Part shown: positions 1-33,899 of the stretch, piece by piece
How positions within the stretch are numbered: position 1 is the stretch's first letter
How the letters are laid out: each line of letters starts with the position of its first letter
Source of the DNA: Pogonophryne albipinna
Lineage: Eukaryota; Chordata; Actinopteri; Perciformes; Artedidraconidae
NCBI GenBank assembly: GCA_028583405.1
Contig: JAPTMU010000106.1
Span: forward strand, 248,001-312,000
Reading direction: 5' to 3'
DNA length: 64,000 nucleotides
Program-made: the position numbers and the translations under genes
Notes under the pieces: generated by a model
Seen by the model: the letters and a program-made list of their open reading frames with translations, nothing else
The model's database searches: none
Told to the model about the DNA's origin: nothing

Positions 1-935
1 ATTTAAGACTTTTGAGACCTTTTTAAGACTACTTTGAATAGAATTTAAGACCTATTTCATGGCAATAAAGTATGAAGGAAAATTGCTATGAAAGAAGAAA
101 TACGTCCCATAATTACTTACAAAGTAAATGTATTCATGTTCAACATAAGAACGATGACTGAACATAACAGCATAACAGTATAGGCTACACAGAACTGTGT
201 GTGCGTGTGTGTGTCTCTGTGTGTGTGTGAGATTGAGTGACAAGAGCTATATTCAGAGCTCTGCTGCCTTGGCTACAATCTTTCATTGTTGCTGTGATTG
301 GTGTTTAGCTACGGTATTTAGCGTCCACAGCACCTACCAGTCCCCCGATGTTGTTGTGGGAGTTAACGCTTCATTAGCAAAACAAACGCAATTTTTTTGT
401 TGCAAAAGGTGCAGCGGGCTTCAGACACGTTCTCCTCAACTGGTTTCAACCAAGCACTAAATTAGATGTTTTCCAACCAAATATGGTTGAACTTACGCTT
501 CACCATATTTATTTGTAAGTAGATTCGAAGATACCAAGGTTACTGACTGCCGCTAGCTGAAGCTTGGTTGCTAGGTTACTAGCTGGGTGTTCTTCGATAA
601 GGGCCCGGGGGAAACAAAGTTAGTGATTACTGGTTCCATGTTGATTTATTTCAATACAAATTGTTGGGGGGAACTGAAAGGCTATTACCATACTGATTAC
701 TTTGCAGCCCGGACATTTCCCCCAAAACATATTTAGACGCGATCGCTACACAGAAGTACCTTTCAAATCCGATCATTTTTAAGACCTTCTAAATCATATT
801 TAATTATTCTTATTTTTTTGATCATATTTAAGACTTTTTAAGGCCTTAAATTCTGATTATCAAATGTAAGACTTTTTAAGGCCTTAAATTCTGATTATCA
901 AATGTAAGACTTTTTAAGACCCCGCGGGAACCCTG
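1..935 (-). mobile_element. hAT-like DNA transposon, end fragment (cut by window edge)
   Basis: The segment ends at 935 in GGAACCCTG; on the minus strand this reads as a CAGGGTTCC terminus, a typical hAT end. The interior is made of repeated 'TTTAAGAC'/'GTCTTAAA' words, as in many fish hAT non-autonomous copies. The other end lies left of the window, so no target duplication can be checked. No transposase reading frame was recognised. The family assignment rests on the terminus and composition only. Confidence 0.55.
831..920. repeat. 38-bp tandem repeat, about 2.3 copies
   Basis: A 38-bp unit starting AGACTTTTTAAGGCC runs 831-868, repeats at 869-906, and starts a third time at 907. It lies just inside the hAT-like terminus and is probably a sub-terminal repeat of that element. 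Confidence 0.85.
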
Positions 936-1439
936 TGTTTCACAGTTTTCTGGCCCTCCAAAATAAAGGTTCTTTCTGGTCCAACCACCGGGCTGAATAT
1001 GCTAAACTAGTGAGATAATCGCTGGCAAGGGTCTACAACTACAACAAAATGAACATATTTTACCGTGATTTAATTGTAATACACGTTTCAAAATGATGCC
1101 GAAGTAACAACATACTGATACCGGTTAGTAAAAACCATGAATTAATGCTTTGACAAGTCTGCAGACAGACGGCAGGCGAAAAACCCTTTTTAAAATGTGT
1201 GTTTTCTGAATGGAGATCGGCTAAGCTAACGCAGTATATGCTCCGACCGTCCACACTCACAACAACGGCCTATACAGACATAAATAAACCAGCGACTGTA
1301 TTCGCCATGACACACAGTCTGTGGTTTGTACTTGTTTAACTTTTGTCTAGTTTCTAAACAGATATGAGGAGCTGTGAGCTCTGAGTGCTAACAGCTAACG
1401 GCTGATGTTGGTTTTCTGTGGTTCGCATTGAAGATGACG

Positions 1440-1595
1440 TCACGGCTCCGCCTAGACTGCGTTACTATAGTTTCTGCCCCAGCCACTAAACTGTAATGGA
1501 AACGCAGCATAAAGTGAGCCTGGCCTACCAAGGCCTAACTATACCGTACTAAGCCGTGCGAGGCCCTGCAGTGAAAATGCGCCATTAGTAGTCAT
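1440..1595. mobile_element. Degraded non-autonomous DNA transposon end (tentative)
   Basis: This stretch (around AATGGAAACGCAGC and GAGGCCCTGCAGTGAAAATG) resembles a family of fish DNA-element ends with CACTGCAGGG-type termini. No matching second end was found, so the call is tentative. The rest of 936-1680 shows nothing I can name. Confidence 0.3.
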
Positions 1596-1683
1596 TTTGT
1601 CACTTTGTGTCTCTTTGCAGCTATTTGGTATCTTTTTGTGATACTTGTCTTTGCAGTCGTTTCAAGGTTTCTTTCAGGTACAT

Positions 1684-3152
1684 TTAAAGGGGCCTTAATA
1701 TGCTTTTGGGGGTTTTCCTGAAAGAGTGTCGTATAGGTTGTCGGAGCCATAATGCATGTGTCTTTGTTTGTATTTTATCTGCACGTTTAATGCAGTTCGA
1801 ACTTTCTACACAAGAGTATTCACTTGTGTGTGTGTATAAATGTAATCACTGGGTGATCAGGTGCAGGTGTTTTGGGACGGAAGCAAACCGTGTCGGCAGA
1901 AGCTGTGTCAATATGAGCTGTGTGTGTTAAACCTGTTTGTATTCAGCGTGACTGGCGTGCATATATTGGTATCCGAATGAAAACAGAAAGGCTATATGGA
2001 CAACAAAATAAAAGGATCGATAGATTGAAAGATATACACTCGTATGGACATTGTTTTATCATCTGGAACACGCGTCCGAACTTAGTTCTCCCGTTCCCAT
2101 CCCTCAGTGGCTTAAGTATGAATAAAGTTAAAAGCCACTATAGGTTTTTGTGCATGTAAATGGAATGCAAGGGATACAATTCCAAAGTTCCAAAGGCCTG
2201 AACGCTTCCATTGGAATCCTTGGTTAACCTCTGTGACATAATGACATCAGTACGTAACACTTGAGCTTCTATTGGCTAGCCCTCCAACACATTGTACGTG
2301 ATAGGCTAAGGGACCAACACAGTCTCACGGCATTTCGTGTTATAGTCAAATGAATCTATTGATTCGTGTTCACCAACACAATTTTGCCATTTTTTTCGTG
2401 TCACACAGAACGATTTTAAAAGCAATGTAAATAATAACAAATTAGAAGGAAAAACCGATTTAAAAAGATACAGATTTCAGTATTCTGACACAGAACGATT
2501 TTAGAAGCAATGTATTTCTATTGGTAGTATGTTTCGTGCCTGCACCAAATAATAACAAATTAGAAGGAAAAAAAGATGACAAAAAATACAGATTTCAGTA
2601 TGCTGAGGCTCTTTGCCCCATTTCCTTTCCTCGCGGACGGCAAAAAAACTCCGACATTATACAATTTAAAATAAAAGGGATAGGGTTAGGCTTAGGGTTA
2701 GATATTGAGTAAGAAAATGTTTTTATGAACCACACAGCTTCTGGTATTCCAAGACCCGACCGGACAAAAAGACGTGGTGCAGGCACGAAACATACTACCA
2801 ATAGAAATACATTGCTTTCAAAATCGTTCTGTGTGACACGAAATCAAATCATGTTGGTGAACACTAATCAATGGATTAAATTAATTTTGTGACTATAACA
2901 CGAAATGCCGTGAGACTGGGTTGAAGGGACGGGACATCTCTGATAGGTTGGCCAATCACAACAGAGCCGGTCAGCTAACCAATCAGAGCAGACTGGGCTC
3001 TGGTTACAGACAGAGGGTACAAAGAGGAACTGCAACACAGGCAGTATTAGAAAAATAAAGAGCTTTTTGAACATTAAAACATGTAAACATGTCACAGTAG
3101 AGGCACATAATCCAATTAGCAACGTGAAAATGATTATAATAGGGCCCCTTTA
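1684..3152. mobile_element. TTAA-flanked non-autonomous DNA element, interrupted by a second element
   Basis: Both ends lie at a TTAA (1684-1687 and 3149-3152) and the termini are inverted repeats: AGGGGCCTTAATATG on the left against AGGGGCCCTATTATAATC read from the right. The right arm, with AATCAGAGCAGAC and GAGCTTTTTGAACATTAAA, is clearly the same family as the compact 276-bp copy at 7677-7952. This copy is longer because other DNA, including the element at 2315-2923, sits inside it. TTAA target duplication points to piggyBac-like or Kolobok-like mobilisation; I cannot say which. Confidence 0.7.
2315..2923. mobile_element. Long-inverted-repeat (foldback) DNA element with 7-bp target duplication
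   Basis: The element begins CAACACAGTCTCACGG and ends in its inverse, with inverted arms longer than 150 bp that include GGCATTTCGTGTTATAGTCA and GTGTCACACAGAACGATTTT. It is flanked by AAGGGAC on both sides (2308-2314 and 2924-2930), a direct target-site duplication. Short telomere-like TTAGGG words occur near 2685-2702. Short ORFs on both strands here are only the two arms read in opposite directions. It is nested inside the TTAA element at 1684-3152. Confidence 0.75.
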
Positions 3153-3454
3153 AATATCTTCCTAGTTGGTACAGTTATTATATCAAGTCCAGGGGGGGGG
3201 CATGACCTTTGAGCCCCTGTTCCTGTTCCCTATAGGCCTGTTCAGTAATCCATCCATTGGTAAAGTAAAAGTACTTTATGTACAGAAAAGTATCTTAGTA
3301 AACATACTTAATTACATTCAACTGTAAAAGTATTCTTTATCTTTTTATTTATCTGATTCTCTTTATTAAATGCATCAACAGTCTCTCACCCCCCACCCTT
3401 TTCCACTGTGAATATCTTCTTGTGAAACCCCCCTTTCTCTGTACAATCACACAA

Positions 3455-4410
3455 AGAGAAAGACAGTTACATTTATTTCACATGTTTACTTGAACTTCAA
3501 TAGCAATACAAGACAGTCAGAACACTTGAGGTCGATATGTACAGGGGTCTCAGGGGCGCAGACAAGTTCTGAGGTTTCATATGATCTCTGGCTCTGGATT
3601 CAAGAGTCCTGTTGCTATGACAAACTCCATGGCAACGAGTCCCATCACCGACAGTTTGTGGCAGGTTGGGGGAGGGGCGGCGAAGGTTTTGGTCTTGATG
3701 TGAAATGGGATTGGTCAAGAGTTCAAAATCAGTGGGAGGGGATTTGTGTAAGAGTCCCCCCAGTTGATATTGATAAAATGCTTCACTGTGATACATTAAT
3801 TATACAAGAATGATGTATATACACACACTCACACACACTCTTCCTTACACACACGCATGCTCTTCAAGCTACGCACGCACTCTTTTGCGCACACACGCTC
3901 ACACACACACACTTCAGCGCTTTCCTCCTACTGTATGCAGCCTTGTAAAGCCACTATAAAGTCATGCACATGTTCTTTGAAAGTATTTTTTGGCAACACT
4001 CGAGTGCTTCTTTGACACACTGTTTGCTTGCTACAGGAAAGGGCGACACGCTGCCGACGAACCAATAGAAACTTAGACGATGGGCCGATAAAGATAAGCA
4101 CCGATGAGACGGGAAAACACAGCAGGGCTTCGGGGTAGAGAGGATGAGGAGAGGAAGTCGAGGAGGTTTAAATGGATCACAGTCATAGAAAAGTAACAAA
4201 ACATGAAAAGGGGGCAGTCTCGTGGTGATCGGGAGATAGAAGCAGGGAGGAGCCATCGCTGTCGTCATCGTTACCTTCAGCATTTATCCTTGTTGTCCTC
4301 TTCATCATCACAATCATCGTCATTTCCATCAGTTTGATCATCATCATTTGGTATTATTCCTGTCTTCCGCGTCATCCCTGGTTTCTATGCCCCGATCACC
4401 ACCGCCCTAG
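3455..4410 (-). other. adgrl1: adgrl1 3' untranslated region (predicted)
   Basis: This follows the adgrl1 stop codon (TCA on plus at 4411-4413). An AATAAA polyadenylation signal on the minus strand lies at 3472-3477, placing a likely transcript end near 3455. A CA-rich stretch lies at 3810-3920. No coding sequence was recognised; the ORF at 3954-4283 falls in this UTR and resembles nothing known. Confidence 0.5.
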
Positions 4411-23233
<18,823 letters not shown>

Positions 23234-24029
23234 GCTGGGCAGGAAGAGTTAGGACGTCACACCACCAGCCGCGTTAGGAGAGCCTGGGGAGGGAGCAGAG
23301 TGAGACTGAGAGGGAAGAAGTGCACCTCTCCTTGTGTGATCAGTGTGTTTCTGTGGGTGTGTTGGATACTCCATAACACACACTGACAGTGAAAGAGTGC
23401 ACGTGACCAAACACGGCCGTGTGGGAGGGGGACAGAATAATGCAGAGAGGAGAAAGAAATAAGAGTTAAGCATTCGGTACAGCGAAAAGTCCCTCAATCT
23501 GCTGTTACCATGGTGATAGCACGGTGCAGTCTGAAGGAGTGAGAGATGGATGTGCTGCGTGCGTGTGTGTGTCTTTGTGAGTGAAAGCACACGCATGTGA
23601 GTTTGTGTTTTAAATCTGTAATTAGCAAGAAGGAACCACTGACCCATAAAAGAGTCTTAATCTTACTATCACACACACACACAGATGAGAGGGGATGGGC
23701 TCAGCTTAGGCCACTTTTCAGTAACCCTGAATAAATGATGTCGTACAGACGATCTCTTCCGCAGCAGGGGTAACGAGGTAAACAGCTGACGGAGGCCGCA
23801 GGTGATGGGAGGGCGATGCTGCGCTGTGGAGTTTCACGAGGGAACATACGGGACGCAGGCGGGCGAGACACAAGAGAACAACAGTAATATGACTCCTTAA
23901 TATAGACTGAACTCTTGGCCCCGGACAGAAGGGAGGATGGAGGCTGAATCGCATCGTGCACGACATTACAATTATTTATTTTCTCCTGCTTAGCTGGACA
24001 ATCTGCTGCTGCAGAGTGTGCACAGTCTC

Positions 24030-24129
<100 letters not shown>

Positions 24130-24596
24130 ATGTGTGCTTGCCTGTGTCTGTTTCTAACTTGCTTTTCTCTCCGTCTTCATGTTAGATAATGATGGCAGAC
24201 AGATTTAGGTCACTACTCAACAAATGTCCAACATGCATTCAAAGACTTGTGCTTGGTCAGGGCACACACAAGCAAACACTCACACACAAACACACACACA
24301 CACACACACAAATACACACACGCTGTCACACAAGAAAGAGAAGAGAGACCTCTGCCTTATTTAAGTCCACTGAACCAACAAGACTGTAATAAAGGCCTCA
24401 GGACCCCCGTGATACACACACACAAACACACACCAAACATAGTACATTTAAGACTCGTCAGAAAGAGAACCTTCCGTTTTTTCTTCACATACACACACTG
24501 ACACACACACATATGCACACACACACAATATAGGTCCCATCACATCCAAAACCCTTATGGCAGCATGTTCCTTTGCTTGCAACCCCCACGCTCTCT

Positions 24597-25971
<1,375 letters not shown>

Positions 25972-26062
<91 letters not shown>
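25972..26062. repeat. (GT)n microsatellite
   Basis: A run of about 45 GT units in the large 5' intron region of adgrl1. Confidence 0.97.
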
Positions 26063-26065
<3 letters not shown>

Positions 26066-26419
26066 GAGAGGCAGAGAGATTAGACTTCTGAAAGCACAGC
26101 GATGGCGAAAGCTTTATTGGCTGAAATTCTTTTTTTAATAACAATGGTGTCAAGAAATGTTCTTGTCGCCGTGGACATTATTTAAGGCTTAGGAGAGGAT
26201 TTTGGAACACACTACTACAGTGCCCTCTGTTTCAGACCGTTGACCTCTACAGCTCCCAGAGGGCTGAAGCCTACTCGCTGCAGTCAGAGCCACTTACAGG
26301 GCTTTAGAGCCTGGATGTGTGTCTGGTCGATGCGTGACCCTGGGGAATGGAGGTGTCGCCCTATGTCAATCATTTGCTTGTTGCAGGCACGAATCAGAAG
26401 CCACGCTTAGAGCCAAGTT

Positions 26420-27794
26420 CAGGGGCCTCATTTATAAAGCCTTGTGTAGGATTCACATGGGAAGGTTGCTTACGTAGGACAAAGCAAATAAATACGCAGA
26501 CATTTTCCGATTCATAAAAGACTGCGTACCGGCGTAGGACTTGCGTACGGCACTTCCTACGCCGGTTTCCCTTTATAAATCACAATCAACTCGAAATGCG
26601 GCGCAGCTTTTGCGGGCTTCACGTAACGCCCATATTTGCCTATAAATAGTCAAAGAAACGCCCATTCATTCATTCATTTTGACTGACTTTATGAAGAAGA
26701 TAGCAGGAAATGACGACAGAACAGCTAAAAAAGACATCTCACACCGTGTCAGATTTTGGTTATTTTGGGGACATCGAGATAAATCATATTGTTTGGTGGA
26801 TGCAGTTTGAACCAGAGTAGCAGCATGGAGGTCGGATCGTCACCAGAATAAATAAATAAGTGGTCCGAAAAAGGTTCATGACAAAAAAAATACACATAGC
26901 CTTCCTCAGGCAGTGTGTTTGTACCGGGGACAGGAGACACCCCCTTGATGAGAGACTGTAAGAAATGATCGGGGAATCCCTCCGGAGTGGAGTCATGACG
27001 ACTGGATCTGAATGATGTTTTTGTATTTGGTGGTTTGTGTCCCAGCTGTCGATCAGCTGTGCGCAGCGTCTCCACTGCAGCCTGTGCATCTCAACCCCCC
27101 CCTCCCCCCCCCCAACTCTATATCCACCAGTTAGAGGAAATACAACTAATGTGTTGCGTTATATTTGCTGTACAATTGACCAAATATGGTGTTCTTAGTT
27201 TCCATACCTCCTGTGTTTTACGAGCGACTTATCAAGTCTTGGCGAACGGCATAAAACACGATTAAACATGATAGTATATAAAACCATGCTCGTATCTACA
27301 ACCTATAGAAATGCAAAACGGCGTCAGTTTAGACGTAATTCTGTCCTCCTGCTTACCGCATCATTTATGAGAAAACATTTCATAACATTAACGCAACATA
27401 TTCGAGGTGGTTTTAAATAACATATCCGTATTTATTTATTTCTCCAAGTTATGTTTTTGTGTGCACTGAGGAGTCTCAAACAGGCGTTTGTTAAATCATT
27501 TTAAGGTCAGCTTTAATCAATGTTTGAAAATGAATTCTTCATATGATAAATGAGAGGTAACATTTTGTTTATGGTATTATTTCCACATATTTCTCTCCAT
27601 TCTTCCTTCTGCCAACGATGTCGCAGTTTCTCGTCTCTCCCGTTTTTGTGTTTAGTGCGTACGCATGGGTTAGAGTTTGCGTGGAGGACCGCACGTTTTC
27701 CCGTAAAGTTTGTATTTTATAAATCGCAAACATTGCGTAGAAACTGGCGTACGCCATTTTTAGAGCGTATATCCCTTTATAAATGAGGCCCCTG
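26420..27794. mobile_element. 1.4-kb DNA transposon with 20-bp terminal inverted repeats
   Basis: It begins CAGGGGCCTCATTTATAAAG at 26420 and ends with the exact inverse at 27775-27794. Sub-terminal regions repeat 'GCGTAC' and 'TACGCC' words in both directions. The interior has ORFs up to 108 codons (minus strand, 26749-27075), none recognisable as a transposase. GGGGCCTCATTTATAAA ends are known from fish Harbinger-like elements, but CAGGG ends also suit hAT. No matching target duplication is seen, so the superfamily stays open. Confidence 0.72.
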
Positions 27795-30700
27795 CACTGG
27801 TGTGCACCAGAGAAGTGGACTATTAGGTGTGAAAGCACCCTTAGATTTAACGTGATGGTACATAGGTGAGTTGGAGACCCGCGAGAGCACCAGGGTTTAT
27901 ACTGCATTAACGGAGTAAATTGCAGGCAGATAAATCCAAATCATTTTTTTAAGACATTTCCAAAGTCATCCACTGTTTTTAAGGTCTCACTTATAGTCCT
28001 CTGCTAAAAAAGAATCAGCTAAATGTACTGTGTTGCTAACATGTTTATTGATAGATAATGGTTTTCAAAATACGGAAGACCAATTGTGCCAAAAAACGGC
28101 TTCCCATACATGTATCTACATCAGTTTTGTTTGAGAAGTCATTCTATTTCTTTCACCTAAAGAACTGAGTCTCTTCTGAGGGCTGCAGGGAGGTGGATTA
28201 AACATTAATAGGTTCCCTCACATATTTATCAAGATCGTAGTGTTGCCCTCAGCACTCGCTCTGTGACTTAAAAGCACACAGTGCATTAGTGCCATATAAG
28301 TACTTTCTGGGTATATGAGAATTTTAGAAGTCTTTGGTCATTTGTCACTGTTTTGTTTTTATCTCATCACCATACATACAGCCTAAAGCAGAATAGATCA
28401 CCACACACTCTGGGAAGAAATAACACACAACATCACAGAGTGCTATTAAAGGATAGGGCCACAGTTTTTCTTTAAATCTGTCTTAAAACCGACACCATCA
28501 TGCACGCTTAAAGAGTTATTTGTCGCTGCGATTGTGCCTTCTCTCCATACTGGCGTTGAATTAATTCCCTCTCAGTGTGAACATATGAAGCTTCAGTGGT
28601 CTGTACAAAATAATCTGATGTCTCTCAACGTGACAGGGCACATCTGAACTGATCTTCTGTACGGTACATGGCAAAGATGGGAAATCTCATGTGTAAATGA
28701 CTACCAATTTCTCATGTTATTTAGATATTTGTATGATTATAGAGTTAGTTTAGGATTTAAATATATGCAACATAACACCACTGAGAATTCATTCTTACAT
28801 GAAACAGTGGACATTGGCTGATGAGAGGCGTCGGCCATGCCTGTTATATTGGATGATTTCCCCAGTTGTCGTAACAACTAAAACTGCAGCAATAAGTAAA
28901 TTGATATCAAATAAATAGAAACTAGTTTGAAAATCAAAATGGTCTTTGAGCAAAATTGGCCATCATTTGCAGACTTCTGCTTCTCAAACGTCATGATTTT
29001 AAGCCTTTTTTGTAATACATGGTGGTAACATTAATATTTTTTGGTTTTGGTCCATTAGTCAGACAAAACTAGACATCTGAAGACATCATCTTGGTTCTTT
29101 TGAAAAAGGACAACAATATAATATGTTAATAGGATTTTTCCATTATAAAATGCAACTTTACCTCTTTTGGATCACACCCGCAAAATAATGGAAGTATGAT
29201 GGAAAATCAGTAAAGACAAGCATGTCTGTATTTAAGTATTACATCAATTTTTGTTATACTTCCTAGTTGTTATAACATTTCTTAATTCTCAAATGTATTA
29301 AATAAACGTGTGCTGACCCAAACAAGGAGCAGCAAACGGATTGATGTATTAACCAATGAGAACTCATTAAGTTCAGTTAAAGATGTACACTTGAGTGGAT
29401 GAGCTTCGTAGCTCCTGCAGCTAGCAGCAGTGACCGTTTGCTACAGTCCATGATGCTGAACAAACGTCTCTCACATGCAGTCCTCATGCTTTCACTGGGT
29501 GCTCATGCAGAGGCTTGTTAACTGGAGTCAGCCACCAGAAACATTTTCTTACAGTCAAAGTTAAACCAATTAAGTGCCTTTTTCTTCCACAAAGTTTGCC
29601 TTTTTCTGACAAAATGACCTCTTTGTGTTGACTGCTGAAGCTTCATAATGAACTGTACATGCATTTCTGCAGAGACCGAGGAATGTAGATTCTGCTTTTC
29701 TATCTCTTAAATTGGAGTCACGCTAAAAAAAGATCTTGTCATCACCAGTAAGGACAGAATAAGGTTGGTCAGAGATTTCCTCTAAGTGTATTGGACTATT
29801 GTGGGCAACACTTGCAAATCAAATGATGTTGCATTCACTCTTTGTTCTCTTTACCCATTAACAGTTCTCCATAGATTTTACATAAATGGCACTTTAGCTT
29901 TCTATATCAATGTCTAAATATGAAATGACACTCTCTGTAATATAATATTTTATCCATGTGTCCAACCTTTACACAAGAGGCACAATTACTAGAAATAATA
30001 GTATGGTAATACTGTACGACATATTTGAATAAATGTGATTCATATTATTTAAAGTAGCACACTGTGTTTCTGTGATTAACCCCCACACACTGCTCATAGT
30101 TTTCACAATAAAACAGCAGGGAAGTGCTGCAGTAAAGGTCAGAAAGATGTTGTATTTCCTGGAAAATGTTAATTCCAATATGTAAAGTGAACGGGAACCA
30201 AATGTCTTGGGGTTGCTTAAATATTCATAATGTATTGCTAATGTTAAATGCATCTTGAATCGTGGAAACAATGAATAGTTTAGTGCTGTCTGAATGTCAC
30301 AGAAAGCACAAAATGGTAATGTATGAGAGCCTCTGATGTTATTGTAAGTCATGAGGATGTTTTCAATGAGGTTAACATTCAATAAAGAACAAACATGAAC
30401 AGTATTTCGAGCGGTTACGACCTTGAGTCTGTTGTGCTGCATGCTCTGTCCTGCCTTTTTGCACTAAGTAGGATTTGTTTGTCAGCATAACCTGGAACTA
30501 AAATATGAGTCCTCACAAATAACAGGATTGCGATCTTATAAAGTCATGGCTATAATGTAAATATTTGTGCATTCTCTGAAATCATTGACGGAGCAGGTGT
30601 GACAGAGCCTTACACCATTATAATAATTTAAAGAGGCAAGAGCATCAGGCAGCTTTTATTTCGGCTATCGGACCATTTATACAGTGAGATGATGGCAGCA

Positions 30701-31640
30701 ATTGGCCTCTTGTCAGAGATTATTCCATAATCCCTTGAATATATGCAGTAGATTTAACCTCCATTGTTTGAGCAGATTTTTTTGTTTGAGGTAATTTCTT
30801 TACATATTATGGTCTGTGACTGCAGGAAATCCAATTTGGATGCAAAACGTTGCACTAAAACATTTAAAAAAGGAAAATTCAATAGTTTTCCAATCTTTGG
30901 TAATACTGTAGTTGCACAATGATTGCTTTTATTTTACTCAAATTGTCTCTTAAATGTGTTTTTTAAGAAACACGTACTAACCCACAGTATATTCCAATAT
31001 AATAAAATCACATAAATCTAGTACTATGTTTTAGAAATATGAACATTTGTGCTTTTAGGGACATTTGTACAAATTGTCTAATCAAATCAGATTATTGTAT
31101 TGCTGAACCATCAATCCCAGGAAAAAACAACAATAAATCCTGAAGCAAATTACAGCAATCAGTCGATTGGCGGAAATTCAATTTGGCGCTATTTTGATGA
31201 TTGATTATAACTCATCTCAATAATAAAGAAAGCAAAAATGCCAAAATTCACTGAGTTTATCTCTGATAGGATTTTCTGTCATATATAATGGTTTTAATTT
31301 GACATCACCTAAACATTTGTTCACTATTTATTTCCTAATTTATTCACTGTTGGTTACTCAGCCAATACATTTTTGAGGATTAATCAGTAATTAAAATAAT
31401 CAGTTTACACCATTATAATAATTTAAATCCTGATGTCTAATCTCCTATCACGATATTAATATTCGACTCATATATCCACAGGCCTGCGTGCACGCTCGCA
31501 GCACAGTGTGTGTGACTGATGCAATGAGACTGATGGGAACCTGGGAGAGGTGGTCAGCCCAGAAAAAACACAAATAGTGTGTTTTACAAGTCAAATCCTC
31601 CTGAATTATGTGTGTGTGCGTGTCTGAGTGGTTTAAGCAA
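27795..31640. other. Long AT-rich stretch without recognised genes
   Basis: About 3.8 kb, probably inside the adgrl1 5' intron. I see no splice-bounded coding exon, RNA gene or named repeat in it. The longest ORF (minus, 29969-30442, 157 codons) has no recognisable motif and is likely chance. Confidence 0.45.
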
Positions 31641-31838
31641 ATGGATTGCTTTTTTTTCTCCTCAGTGGTTAATGTAAATGATCTCTACATGGATACAAAC
31701 CTCCCTACCTGTTTTCTCGTGCCCATCTACCATGCACAGCACACACACACAACTAGGAGTCACCTTATTAAAATGTGAGTCCTCTGGCATTTCTACGTAT
31801 AAATCAGTTCAAATAAATCATCCTACACAAGCAATACC

Positions 31839-32013
<175 letters not shown>

Positions 32014-32280
32014 AAGGTTACAACTCAGATATCCAGCCTGACAGAAGAGCCACTGAGACGTTTCTGTCTCCTCTCATCCTCATCCTTGCCTCCTTAAGCT
32101 TTCTTCTTGTCTCCTTTCTCCTCTGCATCTCTGTTTTCTCTTCCTCACGGCCTCCTCCTCTGACCCAGTCCTCTCATCCCCTCTCTGAAATATTGATAAT
32201 GGACTCTCTCTGTCTCTTTCCCTCCTCATGTTCCCATCTGTGGTGAATCAGCAAACCAAAGCAGCAAACATTCATACCAA

Positions 32281-32284
<4 letters not shown>

Positions 32285-32366
<82 letters not shown>
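32285..32366. repeat. (GT)n microsatellite
   Basis: A run of about 41 GT units. Confidence 0.97.
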
Positions 32367-32368
<2 letters not shown>

Positions 32369-32688
32369 ACCACTTTCCAATGCAGCACTCGACACGGCAA
32401 TGAAGGAGAATGATGTGTGCACGTGTTATGAACATAATTCAGCCCACTTGTGACAAACCCCCTCACTGTGGGACAACCTGAGTCATTACGCCACTTTCTC
32501 CCTGCACTCCTCTGAGAGGCTAATCACGTGACCATGAATATTTCACATCACCCATCATGCCTCACACTCCTTTACTACTGACCCAGCTTCAATGGCACCC
32601 AGGGCCTGCATCAGATCCCTGTCTGTCCCTCTGTGATCAAATGGCCCCTGACAGCAGCAGCAACAACACTGTCCTCTCATGAATTGAT

Positions 32689-32820
<132 letters not shown>

Positions 32821-32881
32821 GAGGGGCGAGGTGCATCCTCATAGCCTATGAATCCATATATTACCGTCAATCCTCCGGTTT

Positions 32882-32930
32882 CCCTCCTCCTCCTCCTCCT
32901 CCTGCTCCTGCTCCTCCTCCTCCTCCTCGC
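32882..32930. repeat. (CTC)n trinucleotide repeat
   Basis: A CTC/CTG-type triplet run at the edge of the CpG-rich block; on the minus strand it is GAG-rich. Confidence 0.9.
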
Positions 32931-33830
32931 TCACTGCGTCTCCCGCATCCCGTCTCTCCGCGCCCTCGTGCACCCACTGTACTCTCCTCCCTTTCTCGCG
33001 CTCCTCTCTGCCCGATGCATGAACAAACTGAAATATTCAATGGGGGGGAAATAAATGGGCGATACCTGCTGCTAGGCTATACGGCAGTCATTAGCGTCCG
33101 ACAACAACTGGGCGTCCTCGGCCTGGGATCAGTGTCCTGTGTGGGGCTCCGCTGGACCTCACACCCTCCCTCCCTCCCTCCCTTTCTCCGTCCTGTCGAA
33201 GCTCGATGTCTTCCCCGCTGTGCTGTGTGACTGTGCGTCACGTTGGTATCATAATTCCCACGGGTTTCATGTCCAGAGACGGTGCGGCTAGGGCCTTATA
33301 GCTCCGATTGGATGAGGGGGGAGTAGTAAAAAAATACGCGAAAACAATAATTAGGCGCAAATTAACACGCAGAGCTGCTCAAGTCTCCCTCCGTCGATTT
33401 CTACCGCGCGTCAAGCCCAGTCGTCGTATGTCACCGTTGATCATATTGCATCCTTGCATTTAATGGGGAATAACGTCGACGCGATGACAGCCGCTTTGCA
33501 TATCCTTGAAGAATCGTGATGAGGCTCAGCAGCACATCAGGACGGGGATGTTGGATGTTGGGCGTCTTTACAAAAAAAGAACAATAGGCAGGAATCGTGC
33601 TAGAAAATGGTGCCGTGATCATTAATAAAAAGACAACAGCTGGATAGGAGAGATGAGGTTTTCAGCTCCTGGCCTCGCCTTGCATCCGTCCTTCTCTCTT
33701 CTTCTTCTCTCTCTCCATCCGCTGGTCCGCTTGTTGCGCGTTCTGTACTCGAGAGCGCGCAACGCGTGTGTGTGCGCCTTTGTGTGCGCACGTGTGTTTG
33801 TGTGTGCGTGTCCGAGACAGTGAGAGGATG
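32930..33830 (-). promoter_or_regulatory. adgrl1: CpG-rich block, candidate adgrl1 promoter and non-coding first exon
   Basis: CpG dinucleotides are dense here compared with the flanking AT-rich DNA. An inverted CCAAT (ATTGG) lies at 33307-33311 and a possible minus-strand donor CAGCAG|GTATCG at about 33065. The adgrl1 ATG exon starts at a splice acceptor and needs an upstream exon; this is the nearest promoter-like block to the right on that strand. The assignment is inference; transcript data are lacking. Confidence 0.45.
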
Positions 33831-33899
33831 CTTCTTCCACTAGATTAACAGGGGTTTGTCTGAGTGAGCAACAATAAGCTGCTGTGTAGGCAAAAGGAG

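Noticed and set aside
2680..2705. TTAGGG-like words as an interstitial telomere
   Set aside because: Only three or four degenerate units inside a transposon.
26749..27075. 108-codon ORF inside the 1.4-kb DNA transposon as a possible transposase
   Set aside because: Too short and lacks any recognisable DDE or hAT motif.
29969..30442. 157-codon minus-strand ORF in the AT-rich stretch
   Set aside because: No domain, signal or splice context; compatible with chance.
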